DNA of 64,000 nt. It comes from Bradyrhizobium australiense. Its GTDB lineage: Bacteria > Pseudomonadota > Alphaproteobacteria > Rhizobiales > Xanthobacteraceae. A model generated the notes under the pieces. That model made no database searches and was not told the DNA's origin. It was given only the letters and a program-made list of their open reading frames with translations. Numbering within the stretch: position 1 is the stretch's first letter; each line of letters opens with the position of its first letter. The position numbers and the translations under genes are program-made. The stretch is from assembly GCF_013114825.1 (NCBI RefSeq), contig NZ_JAAVLX010000013.1, forward strand, positions 1 through 64,000, written 5' to 3'. Positions 16,268 through 24,791 of this stretch are shown piece by piece.

Positions 16268-16304
16268 TCGCGGCCTCATCCAGACGCTGCACAGCAGGGA
16301 TTGA
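16239..16304 (+). pseudogene. Duplicate of the 3' end of the SDR gene
   Basis: This 66-base segment matches 15294-15359 with about eight differences and encodes NEILISPTHNRGLIQTLHSRD-stop in its own frame, nearly the same C-terminus as the SDR protein. Weaker similarity extends about 35 bases upstream. It appears to be the remaining end of a second SDR copy left after recombination or insertion. Confidence 0.8.
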
Positions 16305-16518
16305 ACTTCGCTCCATCCGGGCCACGCGTCGGCCGCCCACACGATTCGCCACCCCAAAAGTTTCAGCCATCACGATAAATTATTCGCCGAAACCGGCGCA
16401 AAAACCTCCCGTAGCTCGGCCCAACGACGACGAAATCAACCGGTCCCTCGACCAGCGTCGTTGTTTTCATCACCGGCGGAGGCCCCGCCGGCCATCGCAA
16501 TCCTCGGGAGAAAATTCC

Positions 16519-17073
16519 ATGTCCAAACGTACTGCACTGCTGTCCGCCGCCGTGTTCAGCGCGCTGGCTTTCACCGCCACCATCACCGCGCCCGCGAGCG
16601 CGGAGGAAAAGACCGTGATGGTCGGAGGTGCGGCGATGTTCCCCTCCAAGAACATCATCCAGAACGCCGTCAATTCGAAGGACCACACCACGCTGGTCGC
16701 CGCTGTGAAGGCGGCCGGCCTGGTCGAGACGCTGGAAGGCAAGGGCCCGTTCACGGTGTTCGCGCCGACCAACACCGCCTTCGGCAAGCTGCCGGCCGGC
16801 ACCGTGGAGACGCTGGTGAAGCCTGAGAACAAGGCGACCCTGACCAAGATCCTGACCTACCACGTCGTGCCGGGCAAGCTCGCCGCGTCCGACCTGAAGG
16901 ACGGCATGAAGCTGAAGACCGCCGAAGGCGAACAGCTGTCGGTCAAGCACCAGGATGGCAAGGTCTGGATCGTCGACGCCAAGGGCGGAACCTCGATGGT
17001 CACGATCTCGAACGTCAATCAGTCGAACGGCGTGATCCATGTGGTCGACACCGTGCTGATGCCGGCGTCCTGA
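16519..17073 (+). CDS. Exported fasciclin-domain protein
   Basis: The 184-residue protein has a signal peptide (1-28, ending ASA-EE) and one FAS1 domain. The two conserved boxes are seen as GPFTVFAPTNTAFGKLP and a C-terminal GVIHVVDTVLMP, with a central YHVVPGKL. Fasciclin domains mediate adhesion or protein contacts in the periplasm or at the surface. The gene is followed by a strong terminator at 17119 and is probably monocistronic. Confidence 0.93.
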   Translation: MSKRTALLSAAVFSALAFTATITAPASAEEKTVMVGGAAMFPSKNIIQNAVNSKDHTTLVAAVKAAGLVETLEGKGPFTVFAPTNTAFGKLPAGTVETLVKPENKATLTKILTYHVVPGKLAASDLKDGMKLKTAEGEQLSVKHQDGKVWIVDAKGGTSMVTISNVNQSNGVIHVVDTVLMPAS

Positions 17074-17118
17074 ATTCCCGCGCGCCCCTGACTGGTCCCA
17101 ACAGGGCGCGTGGATTGG

Positions 17119-17147
17119 GCGAGCCGGGGCAACCCGGCTCGCTTTTT
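17119..17147 (+). terminator. Rho-independent terminator after the fasciclin gene
   Basis: A perfect 10-base stem GCGAGCCGGG/CCCGGCTCGC with a GCAA loop is followed by five T. Confidence 0.92.
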
Positions 17148-17254
17148 CGTGAATTCGATACGCGCCAGGCATCGATCTGATAGCGTCATGGCAGTAACGA
17201 AAATCCAGTTCCGGGCGTATATTCGATAGCGAATTGCAAGCGAGGATGAGAGCC

Positions 17255-17884
17255 ATGTCGGCCGTAACAGTCAGCGACGAACACGCCGCGTCAGACAAGA
17301 CAAAGGTCCTTCAGCCGGCCTGGGTGCGGGCGCTGCATTGGACCAATGCCGTCGCGATGGTCCTGATGATCATGTCAGGATGGCAGATCTACAACGCCTC
17401 CCCGCTATTCGGCTTTGCGTTCCCCCGCTCGATCACGCTGGGCGGCTGGCTCGCCGGCGCGTTGCTCTGGCATTTCGCCGCGATGTGGCTGTTGATGGTC
17501 AACGGCCTGATCTACCTGGTGCTGGGCTTTGTCACCGGCCGATTCCGCAAGAAGCTGCTGCCGATCACGCCGGAGGGCGTGATCTCAGACACCAAGGCGG
17601 CACTGACCGGCAAGCTGTCGCATGACGATCTCACCAAGTACAATTACGTGCAGAAGCTGCTCTACGCCGGCATCATCGTCGTCGGCATCCTGATCGTGCT
17701 GTCAGGTCTGGCGATCTGGAAACCGGTGCAACTACAATACCTGACCGCGTTATTTGGCGGCTACGATGCCGCCCGTTACGTCCATTTTTTCTGCATGGCG
17801 GCGATTGTCGCCTTCATGGTGGTTCATGTCGCGCTCGCGCTTCTGGTGCCGAAGAGCCTGCGCGCCATGATCATCGGCCGCTAA
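17255..17884 (+). CDS. Membrane cytochrome b561-type subunit
   Basis: The 209-residue protein has four to five membrane helices with paired histidines expected for di-haem b ligation (RALHWTNAVAM, LLWHFAAMW, ARYVHFFCM, MVVHVALAL). It resembles the cytochrome b subunits of Ni/Fe-hydrogenase and formate dehydrogenase families. A Tat-exported molybdopterin oxidoreductase starts 17 bases downstream, so this is likely its quinone-linked membrane anchor. ATG 17255 has GAGG nine bases upstream; ATG 17246 is an alternative. Confidence 0.88.
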   Translation: MSAVTVSDEHAASDKTKVLQPAWVRALHWTNAVAMVLMIMSGWQIYNASPLFGFAFPRSITLGGWLAGALLWHFAAMWLLMVNGLIYLVLGFVTGRFRKKLLPITPEGVISDTKAALTGKLSHDDLTKYNYVQKLLYAGIIVVGILIVLSGLAIWKPVQLQYLTALFGGYDAARYVHFFCMAAIVAFMVVHVALALLVPKSLRAMIIGR

Positions 17885-17901
17885 TTCAAGGGAGCTCCAC
17901 C

Positions 17902-18687
17902 ATGGGCCGCATGCGCAAGCTTCTGATCCCCGGCGTCGACAAGGCGCTTCTGGTCAGAGACGCCGTCAAGACCATGCCGGATCTCACCCGCCGGCGCTTC
18001 ATCTCGGGCGGCGCCAGCCTTGGCGCGCTGACCCTTCTGACCGGCTGTGATGTGACCGACAGCTTTTCGGCCGAAGAGATGCTGAAGCAGGTCTCGAAAT
18101 TCAATGATGGCGTGCAGGCATTGATATTTAATCCAAACGCGATGGCGCCGACCTTCCCGGAAAGCGCCATTACAAAGCCGTTCCCGTTCAATGCCTATTA
18201 CGATCTCGATGAGGCGCCCGAAGTCGACGGCAAGACCTGGAAACTCGAGGTGCGTGGCCTCGTTGAAAACAAGAAGTCCTGGACGCTGGACGAGCTCTAC
18301 CAATTGCCGCAGGTCAAGCAGGTTACACGCCACATCTGCGTCGAGGGCTGGAGCGCGATCGGAAGTTGGACCGGCACGCCGTTGCGCGATTTCCTCAAAC
18401 TGGTCGGCGCGGATACGCGCGCGAAATATGTCTGGTTCCAGTGCGCCGACAAGGACGGCTACAATTCGCCGCTCGACATGGCGACCGCGCTGCATGCACA
18501 GACCCAGATGACGTTCAAATTCGGCGACGAGATCCTGCCGCGCGCCTATGGTTTTCCGATGAAGATCAGGGTGCCTACAAAACTCGGCTTCAAGAATCCG
18601 AAATACGTGATGTCGATGGAAGTCACCAACGAATACAAGGGCGGCTTCTGGGAAGATCAGGGATACAATTCGTTCAGTGGGAGTTGA
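17902..18687 (+). CDS. Tat-exported molybdopterin-dependent oxidoreductase (sulfite oxidase/MsrP fold)
   Basis: The 261-residue protein carries a twin-arginine signal (LTRRRFISGGASLGALTLLTGCD), with a lipobox-like LTGC that may make it a lipoprotein. The Mo-pterin domain follows, and the Cys in RHICVEGWSAIGSW is the likely molybdenum ligand. The C-terminal segment GFPMKIRVPTKLGFKNPKYV fits the sulfite-oxidase fold. It is coupled to the cytochrome b gene upstream. The arrangement recalls MsrPQ, but the membrane partner is a different cytochrome family. The substrate is unknown. Confidence 0.9.
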   Translation: MGRMRKLLIPGVDKALLVRDAVKTMPDLTRRRFISGGASLGALTLLTGCDVTDSFSAEEMLKQVSKFNDGVQALIFNPNAMAPTFPESAITKPFPFNAYYDLDEAPEVDGKTWKLEVRGLVENKKSWTLDELYQLPQVKQVTRHICVEGWSAIGSWTGTPLRDFLKLVGADTRAKYVWFQCADKDGYNSPLDMATALHAQTQMTFKFGDEILPRAYGFPMKIRVPTKLGFKNPKYVMSMEVTNEYKGGFWEDQGYNSFSGS

Positions 18688-18696
18688 TCCGCCTCG

Positions 18697-18815
18697 TCGT
18701 CCATGCGAACGCAGGAACCCATACCGCGTGATCTCGCTATTTCATGCTGGAGCTAGCTGCTGCTCTCCAACTGAAGCCTGTGGTTATGGGTCCCTGCGTT
18801 CGCATGGACGACGAT
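18697..18815. repeat. Long inverted repeat between convergent genes
   Basis: CGTCGTCCATGCGAACGCAG at the left and CTGCGTTCGCATGGACGACG at the right are perfect reverse complements about 75 bases apart. The inner part is unrelated. It lies between two convergent genes and could fold as a bidirectional transcription end, or be a mobile palindromic repeat. Confidence 0.8.
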
Positions 18816-18831
18816 GCGGATAGATAATGCG

Positions 18832-20028
18832 TCACGGCAAAGATTTCTGCACCAGCCTCTTCTGAAACGCCGACAGCACCGCACCTATCGCCAGCATCGC
18901 CGCGGAAACGTTCAGCGCAAACGACAGGCTGCCCAGCGCATCCGTAATTGCGCCGACCACGATCGGGCCCAGCGTTTGGCCGATGCCGAATGAAATCGTC
19001 ATCGCCGCAATCGCGGTTGGCCAGGCCTGTGGCGGGTAGTTGAAGCGCACGAAGGCAGTGGTGGAGCCGACTACGGCGAAGAACGCCACGCCGAACACCA
19101 GCGCCGATGTTGCGAGCAGCCACACCGAATGCCCGAAGATCGGCATCGCCGCGCCGATCGCGTTGACGCCGAGAATGATCATGGTGGCGAGGCCGCCGCG
19201 GTCGAGCGCCAGCACGCGTCGCCATACCCAGGGCGTGATAAAAGCGCTGAGGCCGATTAGGCTCCAGAACGCGCTCTGTGCCACAGCCCCGCCGCCGGCG
19301 TCGCGCACATAGGCGATCATGAAGGTCATGTAGGAGATGTAGCCGGCGCCGAACAGGAAGTAGCCGGCGAGGTAGATTACGACCGGTCCGACGGAGAATT
19401 TGGCGGCCGTCGTTTCCGCCAGCGCTGCACCGGCATGAAACGGTGCGAGCAGGACCGGGATGGCCATGACCAGCGCGAGCGCCGTCATCGCCCACCAGAC
19501 AATCCACCATGATCCCGGCCCAAAACCCTGCAGCACGAAGGGCGCCACCAGTCCCGACGCCAGGATGCCGATTCCGGGGCCGGCATAGAACAGGCTCAGC
19601 AAAAAGTTCGCCCGTTCAGGGCGCGACTGCGCGATCGTTGCCGCCAGCGCGCCGCCGCCGATGAATCCGGCCGCGGCGCCGACGCCCGCCAGAAGCCGCG
19701 CAAAACTTAGAACGTAAAAATTGCCTGTGATGGCGCAGAGCGCCAGCGATAGCACGCAGGCCAGCGTTCCCCATCGCACCGAAGCCGCCAGTCCGAACCG
19801 GCGGATCATGCGCGAAGCGAACAGGGCGCCCGCGAGATAGCCGGCCGCGTTGATGGTGTTCATGAAACCGGCCGCGGAATAGCTCCAGGCCAGCGTGTCG
19901 CGCATATCAGGCAGCACCAGCGCATAGGCAAAGCGGCCGATGCCGAGACCGACGGTCGGTGCCAGCGACAGGATCAGGATCAGCCGCGCGGGATGCGCGT
20001 AACTCGCGGGACGGTCGGGGGCGTGCAA
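18832..20028 (-). CDS. YbfB/YjiJ-family MFS permease
   Basis: The 398-residue protein has about twelve membrane helices and the family-typical N-terminus LAPTVGLGIGRFAYALVLPDMR, followed by GYLAGALFASRM. YbfB/YjiJ proteins are uncharacterised major facilitator transporters. I chose a TTG at 20028 because GGAGA lies a few bases upstream and the upstream extension is atypical; the frame is open 27 codons further. No substrate can be inferred. Confidence 0.88.
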   Translation of the reverse strand: MHAPDRPASYAHPARLILILSLAPTVGLGIGRFAYALVLPDMRDTLAWSYSAAGFMNTINAAGYLAGALFASRMIRRFGLAASVRWGTLACVLSLALCAITGNFYVLSFARLLAGVGAAAGFIGGGALAATIAQSRPERANFLLSLFYAGPGIGILASGLVAPFVLQGFGPGSWWIVWWAMTALALVMAIPVLLAPFHAGAALAETTAAKFSVGPVVIYLAGYFLFGAGYISYMTFMIAYVRDAGGGAVAQSAFWSLIGLSAFITPWVWRRVLALDRGGLATMIILGVNAIGAAMPIFGHSVWLLATSALVFGVAFFAVVGSTTAFVRFNYPPQAWPTAIAAMTISFGIGQTLGPIVVGAITDALGSLSFALNVSAAMLAIGAVLSAFQKRLVQKSLP

Positions 20029-20152
20029 GGAATTTCTCCGGCGCGCCGCTATTGTGGCAGGCCAGCGGAGGATTGCACAGGCGGTGAGACCGCAATGGTG
20101 TCTTGCCAATCGTGCAATGCCGCTCTAGCACTCCCGCGGAATTTCCTTCGCT

Positions 20153-20237
20153 TGTCATGTCCGGGCCCGGGCATCCATCCAACTTCAGAAGATATTGCGA
20201 AGCGGGATGGATTGCCGGGTCAAGCCCGGCAATGACG
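20153..20237. repeat. Palindromic repeat, family G (GTCATG.CCGGG ... CCCGGCAATGAC)
   Basis: TGTCATGTCCGGGCCCGGGC at the left and GCCGGGTCAAGCCCGGCAATGACG at the right frame a CATCCATCC/GGATGGAT pair. A related element lies at 54350-54503. It precedes leuB. Confidence 0.7.
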
Positions 20238-20267
20238 AACAAAACGTAATCTCGAGGTAAACGAACC

Positions 20268-21380
20268 ATGGCGACCCATAAATTGCTGCTTCTTCCCGGC
20301 GACGGTATCGGCCCCGAAGTGATGGGCGAGGTGCAGCGCCTGATCGATTGGCTGAACGCGCAAGGAATCGCGTCATTCGAGACCGAGCAGGGCCTGGTCG
20401 GCGGGTCGGCCTATGACGCGCACAAGGTCTCTATCAGCGAAGGCGACATGGCCAAGGCAACGGCTGCGGACGCCATCATCTTCGGTGCGGTCGGCGGCCC
20501 GAAGTGGGACAGCGTGCCCTACGAGGTGCGCCCCGAGGCAGGTCTCCTGCGCCTGCGCAAGGATCTCGGTCTGTTCGCCAATCTGCGCCCCGCCGTGTGC
20601 TACCCGGCGCTCGCCGATGCCTCCAGCCTGAAGCGCGAGGCGGTCGAAGGCCTCGACATCATGATCGTGCGCGAACTCACCGGCGGCGTCTATTTCGGCG
20701 AGCCGAAGACCATTACCGATCTCGGCAATGGCCAGAAGCGCGCCATCGATACGCAAGTCTACGACACCTATGAGATCGAGCGCATCGGCCGCGTCGCCTT
20801 CGATCTGGCGCGCAAGCGTCGCAACAAGGTGACGTCGATGGAGAAGCGCAACGTCATGAAGTCGGGCGTGCTCTGGAACGAGGTCATGACTCAGGTGCAC
20901 GCGCGCGAATACAAGGACGTGACGCTGGAGCACCAGCTCGCCGATTCCGGCGGCATGATGCTGGTGAAGGCGCCGAAACAGTTCGACGTCATCGTGACCG
21001 ACAATCTGTTCGGCGACATGCTGTCCGATATCGCGGCGATGCTGACCGGATCGCTCGGCATGCTGCCTTCGGCTTCCCTCGGCGAGATCGACTCCAAGAC
21101 CAAGAAGCGCCGCTCGTTGTTCGAGCCGGTGCATGGCTCCGCGCCCGACATCGCGGGCAAGGGCCTCGCCAATCCAATCGCGATGATCTCCTCGTTCGGA
21201 ATGGCGCTGCGCTATTCCTTCGACATGGGCGCGCTGGCCGACAAGGTCGATGCGGCGATCGCGGCGGTGCTGGCCAGCGGCTTGCGCACGGCGGACATCA
21301 AGTCCGAGGACACGACGGCTGCCTCAACCACGCAAATGGGCGAGGCGATTCTGAAGGAATTGCAGAAGCTGCACGCGTAA
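20268..21380 (+). CDS. leuB: 3-isopropylmalate dehydrogenase
   Basis: The 370-residue enzyme oxidatively decarboxylates 3-isopropylmalate to 2-ketoisocaproate with NAD. It shows LLLPGDGIGPEVM at the start, the substrate arginines in LRLRKDLGLFANLRP, the signature FDVIVTDNLFGDMLSDIAAMLTGSLGMLPSASL and FEPVHGSAPDIAGKGLANP. Length is as expected. It stands apart from leuC and leuD in this window. Family B repeat DNA follows its stop codon. Confidence 0.97.
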   Translation: MATHKLLLLPGDGIGPEVMGEVQRLIDWLNAQGIASFETEQGLVGGSAYDAHKVSISEGDMAKATAADAIIFGAVGGPKWDSVPYEVRPEAGLLRLRKDLGLFANLRPAVCYPALADASSLKREAVEGLDIMIVRELTGGVYFGEPKTITDLGNGQKRAIDTQVYDTYEIERIGRVAFDLARKRRNKVTSMEKRNVMKSGVLWNEVMTQVHAREYKDVTLEHQLADSGGMMLVKAPKQFDVIVTDNLFGDMLSDIAAMLTGSLGMLPSASLGEIDSKTKKRRSLFEPVHGSAPDIAGKGLANPIAMISSFGMALRYSFDMGALADKVDAAIAAVLASGLRTADIKSEDTTAASTTQMGEAILKELQKLHA

Positions 21381-21391
21381 GCGATAGGCTC

Positions 21392-21479
21392 GTAGCCCGG
21401 ATGGAGCGAAAGCGAAATCCGGGGATCCAGCCACTTGCGAGAGAGAGCCCGGATCGCGCTTGCGCTCCATCCGGGCTAC
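21392..21479. repeat. Palindromic repeat, family B, copy 2
   Basis: GTAGCCCGGATGGAGCGAAA at the left pairs with GCGCTCCATCCGGGCTAC at the right. It sits in the leuB 3' region, convergent with the next minus-strand gene. Confidence 0.85.
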
Positions 21480-21536
21480 GCGCGCACGCGTAACCCTGCT
21501 TTCGCAGGACGACGCCGTGCGTTTATGCAATCGCAA

Positions 21537-21917
21537 TCAATACAGCGGGAAGCGCTGCGGATAGCCACCCATGTCCGAAGGTGGGTTGAGCGGCTGGCGG
21601 TCGATCGGGCGGTTGAGGTTTTCGCGTCCGAACGACGGATATCCCAGATCCGGCGGGAAGGCGTAATCCTGGAACTTGCGGTCGCCCGGCAGCACTTCCG
21701 TGCCGGCATCGAGCCAGGAGCGCGTGGTGACGTAGACGCGAGTGCGCGGGCCCTGCTGGTAGGACCGGTTGGGACCGTTCGGGCCGTAATAGGGGCGGCC
21801 GTCGCGATCATGTTGCTGCCGGGACTGAGCGCCGGCGGAGGTCGTGCCAACGGCGACGAGGGCGGCCGCGGCAAGCAACATCGCGAGCTTGCTCGCAGCA
21901 GGGAATTTTCGGGTCAT
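21537..21917 (-). CDS. Small exported hypothetical protein
   Basis: The 126-residue protein has a clear signal peptide (about 1-31, ending TSAGA-QS). The mature part is rich in Arg, Tyr, Pro, Gly and Asn (DGRPYYGPNGPNRSY, GYPSFGRENLNRP). There are no cysteines and no known domain. It looks like other short, disordered periplasmic proteins of Bradyrhizobium. Function unknown. Confidence 0.75.
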   Translation of the reverse strand: MTRKFPAASKLAMLLAAAALVAVGTTSAGAQSRQQHDRDGRPYYGPNGPNRSYQQGPRTRVYVTTRSWLDAGTEVLPGDRKFQDYAFPPDLGYPSFGRENLNRPIDRQPLNPPSDMGGYPQRFPLY

Positions 21918-22135
21918 TGCATCCTCGTCATTGTCCGCCCGTGACGGGCTGGCGGATCGCCAAAGCTGGTTGCGCGCATTCTAGCCAGGGTGGGATCGCC
22001 GTCGCTAGGTCAATTGAGCCACACCGTGCCGCAATAATGCGGTGCGAAGCGAAAAAGTTTCATGAAAACCAGTGTCTTGGCCGCTTGTTGCCACAATTGT
22101 GAGGGGCGGCGAAAACGACCGCGCCGCCGCCGGGC

Positions 22136-22939
22136 TCAAAAAGTGCCGCGCAGCCGCGGATTATCTGCGCCCATCACCCAATCCGCTGATAAGGCCGGTG
22201 TGCCGGCTATCGCGCAATTGCTGCGCCTGACTTCGGTACGGGCGAACAATTCCGTAAATTTGGTATCGTTGCCGGCTGAAAGCAGGACCGGCCGATTCAG
22301 TATGCACCCGATCGCGGCGCGGCGGGCTGGCATATCCTCGCCCAGGCATGACCAGCCGGAGAGCCGGAATTTCGGCTCATCGACGTGCTTGAAAAATCGC
22401 AGGCACGCGTGGGCGGCCTCCGTAATGCCGATCCGGCGAAACAGGATCACGGTCCCGAATTTGCTGTCGATGATCCCTGCAGCCTCCAGCTCGCGTGCGC
22501 CAGCCGGATCCATCCGTGCGGCGAGGTAGCCGGCCGCCGAGCCGACCTGATCGACCTCTTCGCCTGGACGATAGATTTCAAGCTGCGCGACCGGCACACC
22601 TCCGGTGCCGCTCCAGTGGAACACGTCCTTGCGGCCGCCCTCGGAATGCCGAAAAATCTCGTAAGTCTCTGTCTTACCTGGAAAAATGAGCTGGCTTACG
22701 GCGAACGCGGGCACCGTGCGTGCTGCCTCGCTCCAGGCTTTGGGAGACGTCTCCATCGTCGTGACATCGGGCAAGTGCTGCCATAGCGCGATACCGCCAA
22801 GGGCCATCAGCGCCAGCGTCATCAGATAGGCGCAGAGCCGGGCCAGTGTGCCGCAGACCTCGTCCACGAAGCTTGCCAGCACCGGATGAATTCTCGTCCT
22901 ATTATGGGAATCGGCCGAACTGGCCGGAAACGAATGCAT
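22136..22939 (-). CDS. Hypothetical protein with one N-terminal membrane helix
   Basis: The 267-residue protein has one hydrophobic helix near residues 35-55 (LCAYLMTLALMALGGIAL) and a soluble, probably periplasmic domain with four cysteines (HACLRFF, GWSCLGED, IGCILNR, NCAIAG). The domain is not recognised. The start is ATG 22939; a TTG eight codons upstream is possible. It is divergent from asd with about 117 bases between start codons. Confidence 0.72.
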   Translation of the reverse strand: MHSFPASSADSHNRTRIHPVLASFVDEVCGTLARLCAYLMTLALMALGGIALWQHLPDVTTMETSPKAWSEAARTVPAFAVSQLIFPGKTETYEIFRHSEGGRKDVFHWSGTGGVPVAQLEIYRPGEEVDQVGSAAGYLAARMDPAGARELEAAGIIDSKFGTVILFRRIGITEAAHACLRFFKHVDEPKFRLSGWSCLGEDMPARRAAIGCILNRPVLLSAGNDTKFTELFARTEVRRSNCAIAGTPALSADWVMGADNPRLRGTF

Positions 22940-23056
22940 CAAACGCCCAAACGCAACCGCCAAACGTTGTCATATCGCCGTTTCTCGCATAGAAGCGCTG
23001 CCTTCTCCCTTTCCGCTTGAGGCGGCGGGGCGGCATTTTTCCTCGGAGAGTGAACG

Positions 23057-24091
23057 ATGGGTTACAAAGTCGCTGTCGTCGGTGCGACCGGCAATGTCGG
23101 GCGCGAAATGCTCAACATTCTCGACGAGCGCAAATTCCCCGCCGACGAGGTCGTGGTGCTGGCCTCGCGCCGCAGCGTCGGCGTCGAGGTGTCCTATGGT
23201 GACCGCATCCTGAAGGTGAAAGCGCTCGAGCACTATGACTTCTCCGATGTCGATATCTGCCTGATGTCGGCAGGCGGCTCGGTATCGAAGGAATGGTCGC
23301 CCAAGATCGGCGCCGCCGGTGCGGTCGTGATCGACAATTCGTCGGCCTGGCGGATGGACCCGGACGTGCCGCTGATCGTGCCGGAAGTGAACGCCGATGC
23401 GGCCGCCGGTTTTGCCAAGAAGAACATCATCGCCAACCCGAACTGCTCGACCGCGCAACTCGTGGTGGCGCTGAAGCCGCTGCATGACAAGGCCACCATC
23501 AAGCGCGTGGTGGTCTCGACCTATCAATCGGTCTCGGGCGCCGGCAAGGATGCGATGGACGAATTGTTCTCGCAGACCAAGGCCGTCTACACCAATGACG
23601 AGCTGATCAACAAGAAATTCCCCAAGCGTATCGCCTTTAACGTCATCCCCGAGATCGACGTGTTCATGGAGGACGGCTACACCAAGGAAGAGTGGAAGAT
23701 GATGGCGGAGACCAAGAAGATTCTTGATCCCAAGATCAGGCTGACCGCCACCTGCGTGCGCGTGCCGGTGTTCGTCGGTCATTCGGAGGCCGTCAACATC
23801 GAGTTCGAAAACCCGATCTCGGCCGACGAGGCGCGCAACATCCTGCGCAACGCGCCGGGTTGCCTCGTGATCGACAAGCAGGAGCCCGGCGGCTATGTCA
23901 CGCCCTACGAGGCGGCCGGCGAGGACGCCACCTATATCAGCCGCATCCGCGAGGACGCGACGGTAGAGAACGGTCTCGTGCTGTGGTGCGTGTCGGATAA
24001 TCTGCGCAAGGGCGCAGCCCTGAACGCCGTCCAGATCGCCGAATGCCTGATCAACCGAAAGCTGATCACCGCAAAGAAAAAGGCGGCGTAG
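23057..24091 (+). CDS. asd: Aspartate-semialdehyde dehydrogenase
   Basis: The 344-residue enzyme reduces aspartyl phosphate to aspartate semialdehyde, the branch-point to lysine, threonine, methionine and diaminopimelate. It shows the NADP-binding start VAVVGATGNVGREML, the catalytic Cys in ANPNCSTAQLV and the substrate region YQSVSGAGKDAMDEL. A GGAGAG site precedes the ATG. Length is normal. Confidence 0.97.
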   Translation: MGYKVAVVGATGNVGREMLNILDERKFPADEVVVLASRRSVGVEVSYGDRILKVKALEHYDFSDVDICLMSAGGSVSKEWSPKIGAAGAVVIDNSSAWRMDPDVPLIVPEVNADAAAGFAKKNIIANPNCSTAQLVVALKPLHDKATIKRVVVSTYQSVSGAGKDAMDELFSQTKAVYTNDELINKKFPKRIAFNVIPEIDVFMEDGYTKEEWKMMAETKKILDPKIRLTATCVRVPVFVGHSEAVNIEFENPISADEARNILRNAPGCLVIDKQEPGGYVTPYEAAGEDATYISRIREDATVENGLVLWCVSDNLRKGAALNAVQIAECLINRKLITAKKKAA

Positions 24092-24101
24092 CGAACAATT
24101 C

Positions 24102-24190
24102 GTAGGGTCGGCAGGCGCGCTTGCGCCGTGCCCACCAAATCCCTGCATAGCTCTTGGAGAGATGGTGGGCACGCTTCGCTTTGCCCCTAC
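24102..24190. repeat. Palindromic repeat, family H (GTAGGGTCGGCAGGCGCGC ... GCCCCTAC)
   Basis: GTAGGG...GTGCCCACCA at the left and TGGTGGGCACGCTTCGC...CCCCTAC at the right form an imperfect palindrome. It lies between asd and the YqhA-family gene. Confidence 0.65.
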
Positions 24191-24220
24191 ACGACCCTAG
24201 TATCGGAGGAGCTGGATCAC

Positions 24221-24781
24221 ATGACTGAACAGCCGGCTCCCGGTCGTCCCGATCCGAACCTGAAGCGGGTTGAGAGAGGCTTCGAAGGCCTTATCTTCAA
24301 CAGCCGTTGGCTGATGGCGCCGTTCTATTTCGGCCTGGTCGTCAGCCTCGCCGTGCTGCTCTACAAGTTCGTTGTGCTGCTCGCCGAATTCGTCCTGCAT
24401 GTGCCACATGCGAAAGAGGCGGACATCATCCTGGGCGTGCTCAGCCTGATCGACGTCTGTCTCACCGGCAACCTGATCCTGATCGTGGTGTTTTCAGGCT
24501 ACGAAAACTTCGTCTCGCGGATCGATCCTGCCGGCCATCCGGACTGGCCGGAATGGATGACCAAGGTTGACTTCGGCGGACTGAAGCAAAAGCTGCTCTC
24601 TTCGATCGTTGCGATTTCGGCGATCCAGGTGTTGAAGGCCTTTATGAACATTGACGTTGTGTTCGATGCCCAGAAGCTGGGCTGGCTGGTCGGCATTCAC
24701 CTGGTATTCGTGCTCTCGACCTTGCTTCTCGCCCTGTCGGACCGCTGGAGCGGCGGCGATCATGGCGGCCCGGGGCGCTGA
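24221..24781 (+). CDS. TIGR00645/YqhA-family membrane protein
   Basis: The 186-residue protein matches the YqhA family, with three to four membrane helices and the signature RGFEGLIFNSRWLMAPFYFGLV. The conserved ENFVSRID segment follows the second helix, and ALSDRW closes the last. Family function is unknown. I chose the ATG at 24221 with GGAGGAG upstream; the frame extends 31 codons into the repeat, which is unlikely to be coding. It converges with the carbonic anhydrase gene. Confidence 0.9.
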   Translation: MTEQPAPGRPDPNLKRVERGFEGLIFNSRWLMAPFYFGLVVSLAVLLYKFVVLLAEFVLHVPHAKEADIILGVLSLIDVCLTGNLILIVVFSGYENFVSRIDPAGHPDWPEWMTKVDFGGLKQKLLSSIVAISAIQVLKAFMNIDVVFDAQKLGWLVGIHLVFVLSTLLLALSDRWSGGDHGGPGR

Positions 24782-24791
24782 GCCGGTCGCG

